Counted from the first letter of the stretch, positions 8,252-19,279 are shown. The stretch: 21,386 nt of DNA from an uncultured Blautia sp. (GCA_900552095.1 URYM01000004.1:1-21386); one strand, 5' to 3'. Program-made: numbers and translations. The notes: generated by a model from the letters alone, not told the origin.

Positions 8252-9526
8252 TTACTTCTTCTTAGAGTGTGTTTCATCAAACTTGCGAACCATATTTGCT
8301 CTGGCCGCAATGCTTCCCTCTCTCAATTCAGCAGTCTTATAATGCTCGTTTGCCTTTTCCACAGCTGCATCATCCACTTTTCGCTGATATCTGGGTTCTT
8401 CAATATTGCGGACATTCTGTTTGGCCTGCTGCGAGATTTTCTGGGGAGGAAGCCCTTTCTTTTCCCGCTTTTTCGCCGCTTTTTCCTGATTTTTCCTGAT
8501 CAGGTCATCCAGATCGACCTTCGCCATATGCTTGTTTATAATGATCTGCTGGAAACACCGGACCACCGCACCGGCAATCCAGTAAATACCAATACCTACA
8601 TTCAGAGTCAGACAGAATACTGCAGACATCAGAGGCATGATCATATTCATGGTCTTCATGGAGTTCATCATGGGGTTTTCTTCTGCACCTGCGGAAGTAG
8701 CTCTCTGCATCATTCTGGTATTCAGCCACTGGGTGAACCAGGCCAGAACCGGAATCATGACAGCCGCAAAAAGAAGCAGCCAGCTGTGGCTTACAAAGCT
8801 TTCTTTCATAATATTCCAGGGTGTATTGGAAATATCCATACCCAGGAACTGATTTACATGTGCGGAATTTGCCGCTGTTGTGGTGATCACATCAGAGAAA
8901 GAAGAAAACTTATCTACTTCTGCCAGTTCTCCCCACTGAGCCGGATTCAGCTTATACAGGAAATCAACCAGCTGATTGCTGATGCTGGGTGCCTTCTCTG
9001 ACAGCTGCGTCACCGCCACTTTATTTGAGATGATAAAATCATTTACCGTCTCCATAAACCCGTTCACACCCATAATCTTCTCTACCAGTCCGTCAAAAAT
9101 CTGGCGCACACTGGTGATATAGGCGGGAATCCGGTAAATAATCTGATATAATGCAATAATCAGCGGAAACTGGATCAGGAGCTGGCCACAGCTTCCCGTC
9201 GGGGATACGCCGTACTTCTCATATACCGCCATCGTCTCCTCATTCATTTTCTGTGCGGAGAGCTGATCCTTTTTCCCTTTATACTTTTTCTGGATTTTCT
9301 GAATCTCAGGCTGCATAACCGCAGTCATCTTTGAAAATTTCTGCTGCTTGATCTGAAGCGGAGTCAGCAGCATCCATACCAGAATGGTATAGAAAATAAT
9401 TGCCAGACCGATATTCGGAATTCCGATTGCTTCCAGGCCTGTATAAATACCGTTGATAATAAATCCAAACAGATCGCAGATCCAGCTGATGATCGGCGTT
9501 GTGGATTTTGTCAGAATAACGTTCAC
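8252..9526 (-). CDS. yidC: Membrane protein insertase YidC (Oxa1/SpoIIIJ family)
   Basis: A 424-residue insertase that helps proteins fold into the cytoplasmic membrane, alone or with SecYEG. It starts at GTG (9524-9526), 7 bases after a strong AAGGAGG. Segments: TM at about 40-58 (GLAIIFYTILVWMLL), cytoplasmic coiled hairpin 60-105 (MQPEIQKIQKKYKG, MNEETMAVYEKYGVSP), TM at about 115-133 (LLIQFPLIIALYQIIY), a roughly 110-residue outer loop (138-247), TM at about 249-268, and a hydrophobic block around 294-330 (MPLMSAVFCLTLNVGIGIYWIAG), then a basic cytoplasmic tail. Bacillus SpoIIIJ is about 260 residues and a lipoprotein; this one shows no lipobox or cleavable signal and is longer because of the outer loop and tail. 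Confidence 0.96.
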   Translation of the reverse strand: MNVILTKSTTPIISWICDLFGFIINGIYTGLEAIGIPNIGLAIIFYTILVWMLLTPLQIKQQKFSKMTAVMQPEIQKIQKKYKGKKDQLSAQKMNEETMAVYEKYGVSPTGSCGQLLIQFPLIIALYQIIYRIPAYITSVRQIFDGLVEKIMGVNGFMETVNDFIISNKVAVTQLSEKAPSISNQLVDFLYKLNPAQWGELAEVDKFSSFSDVITTTAANSAHVNQFLGMDISNTPWNIMKESFVSHSWLLLFAAVMIPVLAWFTQWLNTRMMQRATSAGAEENPMMNSMKTMNMIMPLMSAVFCLTLNVGIGIYWIAGAVVRCFQQIIINKHMAKVDLDDLIRKNQEKAAKKREKKGLPPQKISQQAKQNVRNIEEPRYQRKVDDAAVEKANEHYKTAELREGSIAARANMVRKFDETHSKKK

Positions 9527-9538
9527 TTTTGTTCCTCC

Positions 9539-9748
9539 TTAAGGCACGGGATCATACCCGCCTTTTGAAAACGGATTGCATCTCAGTATCCGCCAGAAGG
9601 CCAGAAGTCCTCCCTTGAAAGCCCCGTATTTTTCTATTGCTTCCAATCCATACTGAGAACAGGTCGGTATATAAGGACATCGGGTATTCTTCATAGGAGA
9701 AAGGTATTTCTGATACCATCGAATCATTTTAATCATCAGATACTTCAT
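9539..9748 (-). CDS. yidD: Membrane protein insertion efficiency factor YidD
   Basis: A 69-residue small protein of the YidD family, thought to help YidC-dependent insertion. It shows the hallmark order: an amphipathic basic N-terminus with [10 protein letters not shown], the cysteine motif [20 protein letters not shown], and a terminal block [15 protein letters not shown]. The start has AAGGA 5 bases upstream. Its 5' end overlaps rnpA by 20 bases and it lies 12 bases before yidC, the classic rnpA-yidD-yidC order. Confidence 0.96.
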   Translation of the reverse strand: MKYLMIKMIRWYQKYLSPMKNTRCPYIPTCSQYGLEAIEKYGAFKGGLLAFWRILRCNPFSKGGYDPVP

Positions 9749-10094
9749 CTTGTTCCTTCTTTTTCATAATGCGGTGCTTCCGTCCCAGGTGAAGCAGTGC
9801 GCTGCGAATCGAATCATAGGCGCAGTCCTTTGCACTGACCCTTAAGACAACCACAATATCCATTCCCATACAAAACATGTCTTCGTGCAGACGGTAGGCT
9901 TCTCTGACTAACCTGGTTAGTCGATGTCTCACCACGCTGTTTCCCACCTTCTTGCTTACAGATATACCGATACGATTTTTTCCCAGGCAGTTTTCTTTTA
10001 CATACATGACCAGATATTTGTTTGCGATTGATGTTCCCTGTTTATAAACCACCTGAAAATCTCTACTTTTTTTCAGACTTTCTGAATTTTTCAT
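9729..10094 (-). CDS. rnpA: Ribonuclease P protein component
   Basis: A 121-residue basic protein subunit of RNase P, which removes 5' leaders from pre-tRNAs together with the catalytic RNA. Visible: [16 protein letters not shown] at the N-terminus, [28 protein letters not shown] in the centre, and [12 protein letters not shown]. The central RNA-contacting RNR motif, usually RNRxKR, is RHRLTR here, which I believe is usual for Lachnospiraceae. The start ATG has AGGGAG 6 bases upstream. It lies 65 bases after rpmH and overlaps yidD. Confidence 0.96.
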   Translation of the reverse strand: MKNSESLKKSRDFQVVYKQGTSIANKYLVMYVKENCLGKNRIGISVSKKVGNSVVRHRLTRLVREAYRLHEDMFCMGMDIVVVLRVSAKDCAYDSIRSALLHLGRKHRIMKKKEQDEVSDD

Positions 10095-10139
10095 TCAAGT
10101 CTCCCTAGTGACTGTACGAACTTTTTATACAGAGAAGAA

Positions 10140-10161
10140 AAGACCACATAACTGCGGTCTT
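10140..10161 (-). terminator. Hairpin overlapping the rpmH stop codon (weak terminator or attenuator)
   Basis: On the minus strand AAGACC...GGTCTT gives a 6-base-pair stem extended by two more pairs past one mismatch, with a short loop, followed by TTTCTTCTCT. It covers the rpmH stop codon. It could give partial termination so that rpmH is made in excess over rnpA, a known need because L34 is required in larger amounts. The stem is modest and the T run is broken. Confidence 0.5.
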
Positions 10162-10294
10162 ATGCTGATAAACACTTTCTTCCTTTTAATCTTCTGGCAG
10201 CTAATACTTTTCTGCCGCCCTTTGTGCTCATTCTTGCGCGGAATCCATGAACTTTTGCTCTGGAGCGCTTTTTCGGCTGAAATGTCATCTTCAT
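10160..10294 (-). CDS. rpmH: 50S ribosomal protein L34
   Basis: A 44-residue protein. The translation begins [18 protein letters not shown], continues through [20 protein letters not shown] and ends RKCLSA, which is L34 almost residue for residue. It is a small, very basic protein of the large subunit. The ATG at 10292-10294 follows AAGGAGG with a 10-base gap. It is the first gene of the leftward cluster and borders the origin, the conserved position of rpmH in bacteria. The Cys near the end replaces the usual Arg. Confidence 0.98.
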   Translation of the reverse strand: MKMTFQPKKRSRAKVHGFRARMSTKGGRKVLAARRLKGRKCLSA

Positions 10295-10375
10295 AGGTAA
10301 GGCACCTCCTTCGTCATATTTACTGCCCCGTTAAGGGGAAACTTTATCCACTGTATGCTTGAAAACATCATTTCA

Positions 10376-10404
10376 AGTATATACAGAAAGCCCGGTTTCG
10401 TCAA
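10376..10404 (-). promoter_or_regulatory. Sigma-A promoter of rpmH
   Basis: Read on the minus strand: TTGACG (10399-10404), a 17-base spacer, TATACT (10376-10381). Transcription would start near 10369, giving a leader of about 75 bases. An inverted repeat CTTGAAA-N6-TTTCAAG (10358-10377) covers the start point and touches the -10. A near-match DnaA box (TTATCCACT, 10344-10352) and a small CCCC/GGGG hairpin (10326-10338) lie in the leader. Confidence 0.85.
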
Positions 10405-10446
10405 GTAAAAATGCTGTTTTTTTCTAATTTTTCAGCGGTTTCCGGG

Positions 10447-10455
10447 TTATCCACA
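10447..10455 (+). promoter_or_regulatory. DnaA box
   Basis: Perfect TTATCCACA, the leftmost exact box of the origin cluster, 43 bases to the right of the rpmH -35 hexamer. Confidence 0.9.
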
Positions 10456-10487
10456 CTCTTATCTCCCTTCCCTCAGTTTACGTAATA

Positions 10488-10521
10488 TTATCCACATTTT
10501 GTGGATAACTTGTGGATAACT
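10488..10521. promoter_or_regulatory. DnaA box triplet: inverted pair plus tandem copy
   Basis: A forward box (10488-10496) and a reverse box (10500-10508) face each other across TTT as a perfect inverted repeat. The reverse box is then repeated as a tandem 11-mer, TGTGGATAACT at 10500-10510 and again at 10511-10521. This dense trio is a likely high-affinity DnaA loading site. Confidence 0.93.
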
Positions 10522-10619
10522 TATTTTTTACTATGGATAATCATTTCATGCATATTTAAAAATCCCTTGTTTTTCCGGTATTTCTCCCCTATTTGGATAA
10601 TGTGAATTCATTTTCCAGT

Positions 10620-10628
10620 TTATCCACA
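10620..10628 (+). promoter_or_regulatory. DnaA box
   Basis: Perfect TTATCCACA. A weaker reverse box (TTTGGATAA) lies about 20 bases to its left, at 10592-10600. Confidence 0.9.
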
Positions 10629-10679
10629 TAAATTTTTTGGCATTTTTTGTCGAATTCTCCTTTTCCACACAATCCACCC

Positions 10680-10710
10680 TTATCCACACCCCTCTCCAGA
10701 ATGTGGATAA
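10680..10710. promoter_or_regulatory. DnaA box inverted pair next to the AT-rich block
   Basis: A forward box (10680-10688) and a reverse box (10702-10710) are separated by a 13-base C-rich spacer. The pair abuts the AT-rich block before dnaA, the position expected for DnaA that starts unwinding or represses dnaA. Confidence 0.9.
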
Positions 10711-10790
10711 GTTTGAATTTATCATTGCTTATTTGTAAAATTTATTATAAGATATAGTAGAGATATTCTGTGTATCTTATTTCAATATAG
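10711..10790. other. AT-rich block, candidate unwinding element and dnaA promoter region
   Basis: By my count 64 of 80 bases are A or T. TAGTAG at 10755-10760 resembles two DnaA-trio units. The block contains several possible -10 sequences (TATAAG, TATAGT) but none with a well-spaced -35, so I do not assign the dnaA promoter. In Bacillus the unwinding element is on the other side of dnaA, so either side is possible here. Confidence 0.45.
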
Positions 10791-10805
10791 AATTGGAGTC
10801 TACTT

Positions 10806-12161
10806 ATGGATATTGTGATGGAAAAATGGCAGGAAATCCTGGAGCAGGTAAAAACAGAATATGAAGTTTCTGATATTTCCTTTAAAACCTGGCTTCTGCC
10901 GCTGAAAGTACACAGTGTGGAAGGTAATATGGTCCACATTCTGGTTCCTTCCGAGTCAGGACCGGTAGGACTTAATATTATCAGCAAAAAATACGCACTT
11001 CAGATTAAGGTAGTGATTGCAGAACTGACCGGACATGAATATGATATTGATTTTACGCTGCCCGGGGATATGGTCAGCGCCGAAGTTCCAAAAGAAACCA
11101 CAGAGTTTGATCAGATCTGTGAGCGTGCAAACTTAAACCCCAAGTATACGTTTGATACCTTTGTCGTGGGAAAAAATAATACCTTCGCCCACGCAGCCTC
11201 TCTCGCTGTAGCAGAATCTCCGGGAGAAATCTACAATCCTCTGTTTTTATACGGAGGCGTGGGACTGGGAAAAACCCATCTGATGCATTCGATCGCTCAT
11301 TTTATTCTGCAGAAAAATCCTTCCGCCAGGATCCGCTATGCAACCAGTGAAGAATTTACCAACGAACTGATTGACGCTATCCGTAACGGAAACAATACTG
11401 CTATGAGCAAATTCCGGGAAAAATACCGGAATATTGATGTTCTTCTTATCGATGACGTGCAGTTTATTATAGGAAAAGAGTCTACTCAGGAAGAATTTTT
11501 CCACACCTTCAATACCCTGCAGGCTTCTAATAAGCAGATCATCTTATCCAGCGACCGGCCGCCAAAAGATATGGAAATCCTGGAAGACAGAATCCGTTCC
11601 CGGTTTGAATGGGGACTTCTGGCCGATATCCAGCCGCCGGATTATGAAACCCGTATGGCAATTCTCCGGAAAAAAGAGGAACTGGACGGCTATAATATCG
11701 ATGACAAAATTATTGAATACATTGCAACAAACGTAAAATCCAATATTCGTGAACTGGAAGGGTCTCTCAACAAAATTATTGCCTATGCAAACTTGGAAAA
11801 ACGGGAAATCAATATGGAACTGGCAGAGAAAGTCTTAAAAGACATTATTTCTCCCAATCAGCAGAGAATCGTTACGCCTGAATTTATCATCACCACCGTA
11901 GCGGAACATTTTGATCTTACTTCAGAAGAGATCACCGGCAGCAAACGGAGCAGCAAAGTAGTGCTTCCCCGTCAGATTGCCATGTTCCTCTGCCGCGAAA
12001 TGACCAATGTTCCCTTAAAAGGAATCGGTAAATATCTGGGAAACCGGGATCACACCACCATTATGCACGGAATTGAAAAAATAGAAAAAGAACTGCAGAC
12101 TTCAGACAGCCTTCAGAACACTGTTTCTATCTTAAAGAAGAAGATCAACCCTTCTCCTTGA
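10806..12161 (+). CDS. dnaA: Chromosomal replication initiator protein DnaA
   Basis: A 451-residue AAA+ initiator. Domain I (1-about 80) contains VSDISFKTWLLPL; a short linker follows; the AAA+ domain carries Walker A GGVGLGKTH (150-158), Walker B LLIDDVQF (213-220) and DRIRSRFEWG (261-270), which holds the arginine that senses ATP; domain IV ends with the DnaA-box-binding helix-turn-helix and signature GIGKYLGNRDHTTIMHGIEK (406-425). The length matches B. subtilis DnaA (446). The ATG at 10806 has TTGGAG 7 bases upstream; an in-frame ATG four codons later is possible. It is flanked on both sides by DnaA boxes, which suggests autoregulation. Confidence 0.99.
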   Translation: MDIVMEKWQEILEQVKTEYEVSDISFKTWLLPLKVHSVEGNMVHILVPSESGPVGLNIISKKYALQIKVVIAELTGHEYDIDFTLPGDMVSAEVPKETTEFDQICERANLNPKYTFDTFVVGKNNTFAHAASLAVAESPGEIYNPLFLYGGVGLGKTHLMHSIAHFILQKNPSARIRYATSEEFTNELIDAIRNGNNTAMSKFREKYRNIDVLLIDDVQFIIGKESTQEEFFHTFNTLQASNKQIILSSDRPPKDMEILEDRIRSRFEWGLLADIQPPDYETRMAILRKKEELDGYNIDDKIIEYIATNVKSNIRELEGSLNKIIAYANLEKREINMELAEKVLKDIISPNQQRIVTPEFIITTVAEHFDLTSEEITGSKRSSKVVLPRQIAMFLCREMTNVPLKGIGKYLGNRDHTTIMHGIEKIEKELQTSDSLQNTVSILKKKINPSP

Positions 12162-12212
12162 TCCGGTGGATAAGATCTCCACATTATATACGTGGATACT
12201 TTGTGTAAAACC

Positions 12213-12221
12213 TGTGGATAA
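12213..12221 (-). promoter_or_regulatory. DnaA box
   Basis: Perfect TGTGGATAA, 52 bases after the dnaA stop codon; the only exact TTATCCACA-type box in the dnaA-dnaN gap. Confidence 0.85.
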
Positions 12222-12411
12222 CTTTTGCCTCAGTTTCTTTACACACAGTGTACACATTTTATCCTGACCTTTTTCACACACTTATCCTTTAAGTTAATGT
12301 TGATAGTTTCGCGGTTTCCAGGGGTTTTACACATTTTCACATCCCCTACGGCGAATACTACGGATTTCTTATAGATTTATATATATGCACGGCATTTTTC
12401 CAAGAAGGGAG

Positions 12412-12420
12412 TTATACACA
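12412..12420 (+). promoter_or_regulatory. DnaA box between the dnaN ribosome site and start codon
   Basis: TTATACACA directly follows the AAGGGAG ribosome site (12405-12411) and ends 2 bases before the dnaN ATG. It matches the loose consensus TTATNCACA. Being inside the transcribed leader, it might let DnaA block elongation into dnaN, but it could also be chance. Confidence 0.5.
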
Positions 12421-12422
12421 TT

Positions 12423-13532
12423 ATGAAACTAATCTGTTCCAAGGCAAATCTTGTAAAAAGCGTCAGCATTGTTATGAAAGCAGTGCCTTCTAAAACAACA
12501 ATGCCTATTTTAGAATGTATTTTGATTGACGCTTCTGCAGGTGAAATAAAATTTACATCGAATGATATGGAATTAGGCATCGAAACCAGAGTAGAAGGCG
12601 AGATTGTGGAAAAAGGCATTGTTGCTCTGGATGCTAAAATTTTCTCTGAGATTGTACGGAAACTGCCGGACAACGATATTACCATAAGTACAGATGAAAG
12701 TCTGAATACAACCATTACCTGTGAGAAAGCAAAGTTTACAATTCCGGGCAGATCTGGAGAAGATTTCTCCTATTTACCTTATATAGAGAGAAATACCCCG
12801 GTAACTATTTCTCAATTCTCATTAAAAGAATTAATTCGTCAGACAATTTTTTCAATTGCACCCAACGAAAACAACAAATTAATGACAGGTGAATTGTTTG
12901 AGATCAAGGGAAATATTCTGAAAGTTGTATCCCTTGACGGACATAGAATTGCAATCCGGAAGATTGAACTGAAAGACAGTTATGAGGACAAAAAGGTTGT
13001 CGTTCCAGGAAAGACACTGGGAGAAATCAGTAAGATTCTGGCCGGTGAAATGGACAGTATGGTTGATATTTTTTTCACAGACAATCATATCGTTTTTGAG
13101 TTTGATCAGACCGTAGTTGTTTCCCGTCTCATCGAAGGAGAATATTTTAAGACAGACCAGATGATTTCCAGTGACTACGAGACGAAGGTAAAAGTGAACA
13201 AGAAGGAACTTCTGGACTGTATAGACAGGGCGACGCTCTTTGTAAAAGAAGGAGATAAGCGTCCGATCATTATCCACATTGAAGACGGTTCTCTGGAACT
13301 GAAGATTGATTCTCAGCTGGGTTCCATGAAAGAGGATATTGATATTGAAAAAGAGGGAAAGGATATTCTGATCGGTTTCAATCCCAGATTTCTGATTGAT
13401 GCCCTGAAGGTGATCGACGATGAGGAAGTATTTCTTTATCTGGTGAACCCGAAGGCCCCCTGCTTTATCCGGGATGAGAAGGAAAGTTATATTTATCTGA
13501 TCCTGCCGGTCAACTTTAATGCCATAAGATAA
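12423..13532 (+). CDS. dnaN: DNA polymerase III beta subunit (sliding clamp)
   Basis: A 369-residue clamp that encircles DNA and tethers the replicative polymerase and repair factors. It starts MKLICSKANLVKSVSIVMKAVPSKTTMPILECILI, a typical domain I beginning; GRSGEDFSYLP and VSLDGHRIAIRK lie in the central region, and the C-terminus YIYLILPVNFN corresponds to the conserved end that helps form the partner-binding pocket. The three-domain length is normal (B. subtilis 378). AAGGGAG lies 11 bases before the ATG, a rather long gap that is filled by a DnaA box. It is followed 9 bases later by yaaA. Confidence 0.98.
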   Translation: MKLICSKANLVKSVSIVMKAVPSKTTMPILECILIDASAGEIKFTSNDMELGIETRVEGEIVEKGIVALDAKIFSEIVRKLPDNDITISTDESLNTTITCEKAKFTIPGRSGEDFSYLPYIERNTPVTISQFSLKELIRQTIFSIAPNENNKLMTGELFEIKGNILKVVSLDGHRIAIRKIELKDSYEDKKVVVPGKTLGEISKILAGEMDSMVDIFFTDNHIVFEFDQTVVVSRLIEGEYFKTDQMISSDYETKVKVNKKELLDCIDRATLFVKEGDKRPIIIHIEDGSLELKIDSQLGSMKEDIDIEKEGKDILIGFNPRFLIDALKVIDDEEVFLYLVNPKAPCFIRDEKESYIYLILPVNFNAIR

Positions 13533-13541
13533 GGAGAACCG

Positions 13542-13763
13542 ATGGAAAAATTATATTTAAGGGAAGAATTTATCAAGCTGGGGCAGGCGCTTAAGGCCGT
13601 TAATCTGGTAGAAAACGGTGTGGATGCAAAATTTGTTATTCAGGATGGTCTGGTTACGGTAAATGGAGAAGTAGAAACCCGCCGGGGCAGAAAGCTCTTC
13701 GCCGGGGATGAGGTTGTGTTCCGGGGAGAGAGCATAAAAATCTGTGCCCCAGATACAGAATAA
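13542..13763 (+). CDS. yaaA: S4-domain RNA-binding protein YaaA
   Basis: A 73-residue protein consisting almost entirely of an S4-like domain: LREEFIKLGQALKAVNLVENG (first helices) and the loop-strand part DGLVTVNGEVETRRGRKLFAGDEV. This small gene sits between dnaN and recF in many Firmicutes. Its role is unclear; ribosome assembly or RNA binding is inferred from the domain. The ribosome site AAGGAG overlaps the dnaN stop codon, 5 bases before the ATG, so it is co-translated with dnaN. Only 3 bases separate its stop from recF. Confidence 0.93.
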   Translation: MEKLYLREEFIKLGQALKAVNLVENGVDAKFVIQDGLVTVNGEVETRRGRKLFAGDEVVFRGESIKICAPDTE

Positions 13764-13766
13764 GTT

Positions 13767-16779
<3,013 letters not shown>

Positions 16780-16803
16780 TTTGTACTGCAGAAGGAGAGA
16801 AAA

Positions 16804-19245
16804 ATGGAAGATAATATTTTTGACAAAGTCCAGGACGTGGATCTGATCAAGACCATGGAGGATTCTTATATTGATTATGCCATGAGTGTCATTGCTTCCC
16901 GGGCTCTTCCCGATGTGCGGGACGGATTAAAACCGGTACAGAGGCGAATCCTCTATTCCATGATCGAGCTGAATAATGGTCCTGACAAGCCGCACAGAAA
17001 ATGCGCCCGTATCGTGGGAGATACCATGGGTAAGTATCACCCGCACGGAGACAGTTCCATTTACGGCGCGCTGGTTAATATGGCGCAGGAATGGTCCACC
17101 CGCTACCCGCTTGTGGATGGTCATGGAAACTTTGGTTCTGTGGATGGCGACGGCGCAGCAGCTATGCGTTACACAGAGGCGCGTCTGAGCAAAATTTCCA
17201 TGGAAATGCTTGCGGACATTAACAAGAATACCGTAGATTTTGCTCCAAACTTTGATGAGACGGAGAAGGAACCGGTGGTGCTTCCCTCCCGTTACCCAAA
17301 TCTTCTGGTCAATGGAACAACAGGAATTGCCGTTGGAATGGCGACCAATATGCCGCCGCATAATCTGCGGGAAGTGATCGACGCTGTGGTAAAGCTGATT
17401 GACAATCAGGTAGAGGAAGACAGAGAGACCACCATAGAGGAAGTCCTGGATATTATCAAGGGGCCGGATTTTCCCACCGGAGCAACCATCCTGGGAACAA
17501 GAGGGATTGAAGAAGCTTATCGGACCGGACGGGGAAAGGTCCGTGTGCGCGCTGTGACCAATATTGAGACGCTGCCTAATGGAAAAAGCCAGATTATTGT
17601 GACAGAACTTCCGTATCTGGTTAATAAGGCCAGACTGATTGAGAAGATGGCAGACCTGGTAAGGGACAAGAAAATTGACGGCATTACTAACATTGCGGAT
17701 CATTCCAGCCGGGAGGGAATGAGAATCTGTATTGAACTGCGCCGGGATGCCAATGCCAATGTAATCTTAAATCAGCTCTATAAACATACCCAGCTGCAGG
17801 ATACGTTCGGTGTGATCATGCTGGCGCTGGTGGAGAACAATCAGCCTAAGGTTTTAAATATTCTGGAGCTTTTGCAGTACTACTTAAAACATCAGGAAGA
17901 GGTTGTTACAAGAAGGACGCAGTATGACTTAAACAAAGCGACAGAGCGGGCGCACATTTTGGAAGGGCTTCTGAAAGCTCTTGACAATATTGATGAGGTG
18001 ATCCGCATTATCCGCGGTTCCAGGAATACTCAGGAAGCGAAGCAGAGGCTGATGGAGAGATTTCAGTTAAGCGATGCACAGGCGCAGGCAATCGTAGATA
18101 TGCGTCTGCGCACGCTGACAGGTCTGGAAAGAGAAAAACTGGAGGCGGAATATAAAGAACTGATGGAGAAGATCCGCTATTTCCAGGCAATCCTGGCTGA
18201 CCGAAAACTTCTGCTTCGGGTGATCAGGGAAGAGATTCTTCTCATTTCTGAGAAATATGGAGATGACAGGAGAACATCCATCGGATTTGATGAGTATGAT
18301 ATTTCCATGGAAGATCTGATTCCAAAAGAAAATACTGTGATCACGATGACGAAGATGGGTTATATCAAGCGGATGACGGTTGATAATTTCCGCAGCCAGA
18401 ACAGAGGCGGCAAGGGCATCAAGGGAATGCAGACCATAGAGGATGATTATATTGATGAGCTGCTGATGACAACGACGCACCATTATCTGATGTTCTTTAC
18501 CAATATGGGACGGGTATACCGGATGAAGGCCTATGAGATTCCGGAAGCATCGAGAACGGCCCGGGGAACGGCGATTATCAATCTTCTGCAGCTTCAGCCG
18601 GGAGAGGTGATTACGGCGGTGATTCCGATCCGGGAGTATAAAGAGGGAAATTATCTCTTTATGGCGACCAAGAATGGTCTGGTGAAGAAGACTCCGATCA
18701 TGGATTATGCAAATGTGAGAAAGATAGGTCTGGCGGCTATTGCGCTCCGGGATGATGATGAACTGATCGAAGTGAAGCTGACAGACGGGAAAAAGGATGT
18801 AATTCTGGTAACAAAATTCGGGCAGTGCATCCGGTTTAAAGAAAGTGATGTGCGCAGCACAGGCCGTGTTTCCATGGGTGTGCGGGGCATTAACCTTCTG
18901 GATCATGATCAGGTTATCGGTATGCAGTTAAATACTCAGGGGGATTATCTTCTGATCGTCTCTGAGAAAGGCTATGGAAAGAGGACTTCTGTTAGTGAGT
19001 TTGTTCTTCAGCTGAGAGGCGGCAAGGGTGTTAAATGCTACAAGATTATGGAAAAGACCGGAAATGTAGTGGGCGTCAAGGCTGTCAATGAAGAGAATGA
19101 AGTAATGATGATCACCACAGAGGGGATTATTATCCGGATCTGCTGTGAAGATATTTCTATCCTGAGAAGAATTACTTCTGGTGTGAAGCTGATGAATCTG
19201 GATGAAAATATTACAGTGGCCAGCATTGCCAAGGTAAGAGAATAA
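16804..19245 (+). CDS. gyrA: DNA gyrase subunit A
   Basis: An 813-residue DNA-cleaving subunit. The catalytic tyrosine is Y123 in [11 protein letters not shown]. The quinolone-resistance region reads [20 protein letters not shown]: Ser84 is the usual drug-contact serine, while residue 88, normally Asp or Glu, is Gly (codon GGC at 17065-17067). The C-terminal beta-pinwheel has the GyrA box as QNRGGKG (532-538), a slightly degenerate form of QRRGGRG, and a second RGGKG later. AAGGAG lies 6 bases before the ATG. Together with gyrB it forms the A2B2 enzyme that introduces negative supercoils. No strong terminator follows; only a weak AT stem (19247-19271) is seen. Confidence 0.98.
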   Translation: MEDNIFDKVQDVDLIKTMEDSYIDYAMSVIASRALPDVRDGLKPVQRRILYSMIELNNGPDKPHRKCARIVGDTMGKYHPHGDSSIYGALVNMAQEWSTRYPLVDGHGNFGSVDGDGAAAMRYTEARLSKISMEMLADINKNTVDFAPNFDETEKEPVVLPSRYPNLLVNGTTGIAVGMATNMPPHNLREVIDAVVKLIDNQVEEDRETTIEEVLDIIKGPDFPTGATILGTRGIEEAYRTGRGKVRVRAVTNIETLPNGKSQIIVTELPYLVNKARLIEKMADLVRDKKIDGITNIADHSSREGMRICIELRRDANANVILNQLYKHTQLQDTFGVIMLALVENNQPKVLNILELLQYYLKHQEEVVTRRTQYDLNKATERAHILEGLLKALDNIDEVIRIIRGSRNTQEAKQRLMERFQLSDAQAQAIVDMRLRTLTGLEREKLEAEYKELMEKIRYFQAILADRKLLLRVIREEILLISEKYGDDRRTSIGFDEYDISMEDLIPKENTVITMTKMGYIKRMTVDNFRSQNRGGKGIKGMQTIEDDYIDELLMTTTHHYLMFFTNMGRVYRMKAYEIPEASRTARGTAIINLLQLQPGEVITAVIPIREYKEGNYLFMATKNGLVKKTPIMDYANVRKIGLAAIALRDDDELIEVKLTDGKKDVILVTKFGQCIRFKESDVRSTGRVSMGVRGINLLDHDQVIGMQLNTQGDYLLIVSEKGYGKRTSVSEFVLQLRGGKGVKCYKIMEKTGNVVGVKAVNEENEVMMITTEGIIIRICCEDISILRRITSGVKLMNLDENITVASIAKVRE

Positions 19246-19279
19246 CTTTTTATTTATAATACCTATAAAAATATATGTA

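Larger units (their letters stand above)
10295..10805. other. Replication origin region oriC (rpmH-dnaA intergenic, 511 bases)
   Basis: This gap has no gene. It holds seven perfect DnaA boxes (TTATCCACA or its complement): 10447-10455 (+), 10488-10496 (+), 10500-10508 (-), 10511-10519 (-), 10620-10628 (+), 10680-10688 (+), 10702-10710 (-). One-mismatch boxes lie at 10344-10352, 10532-10540, 10592-10600 and 10661-10669. An 80% AT block follows before dnaA. The gene strands diverge exactly here. The rpmH promoter occupies the left end. Confidence 0.95.
12162..12422. other. dnaA-dnaN intergenic region with a second DnaA box cluster
   Basis: A 261-base gap. It has a perfect reverse box TGTGGATAA at 12213-12221, GGTGGATAA at 12165-12173 (one mismatch), and TTATACACA at 12412-12420, which fits TTATNCACA. 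One-mismatch forms TTTTTCACA (12270-12278) and TTTTACACA (12325-12333) add to an ACACA-rich field. An AT-rich stretch with TTATATATAT lies at about 12367-12387. This resembles the downstream half of the bipartite Bacillus origin. No dnaN promoter could be assigned with confidence. Confidence 0.75.

Noticed and set aside
8234-9001. A 255-residue plus-strand open frame opposite yidC
   Set aside because: It is antisense to a clear YidC gene, rich in His, Cys and Ser as expected for a shadow frame, and has no ribosome site support.
10500-10521. Possible CRISPR or tandem-repeat array
   Set aside because: The 11-base repeats are two adjacent DnaA boxes; there are no spacers or further copies.
10721-10770. 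A defined dnaA promoter
   Set aside because: Several TATA-like hexamers exist, but the best -35 candidates give spacers of 12-15 or 24-25 bases, so none is convincing.
18067-18906. A 279-residue minus-strand open frame opposite gyrA
   Set aside because: It is a shadow of the highly conserved gyrA coding sequence, with shadow-like His/Ile-rich composition.
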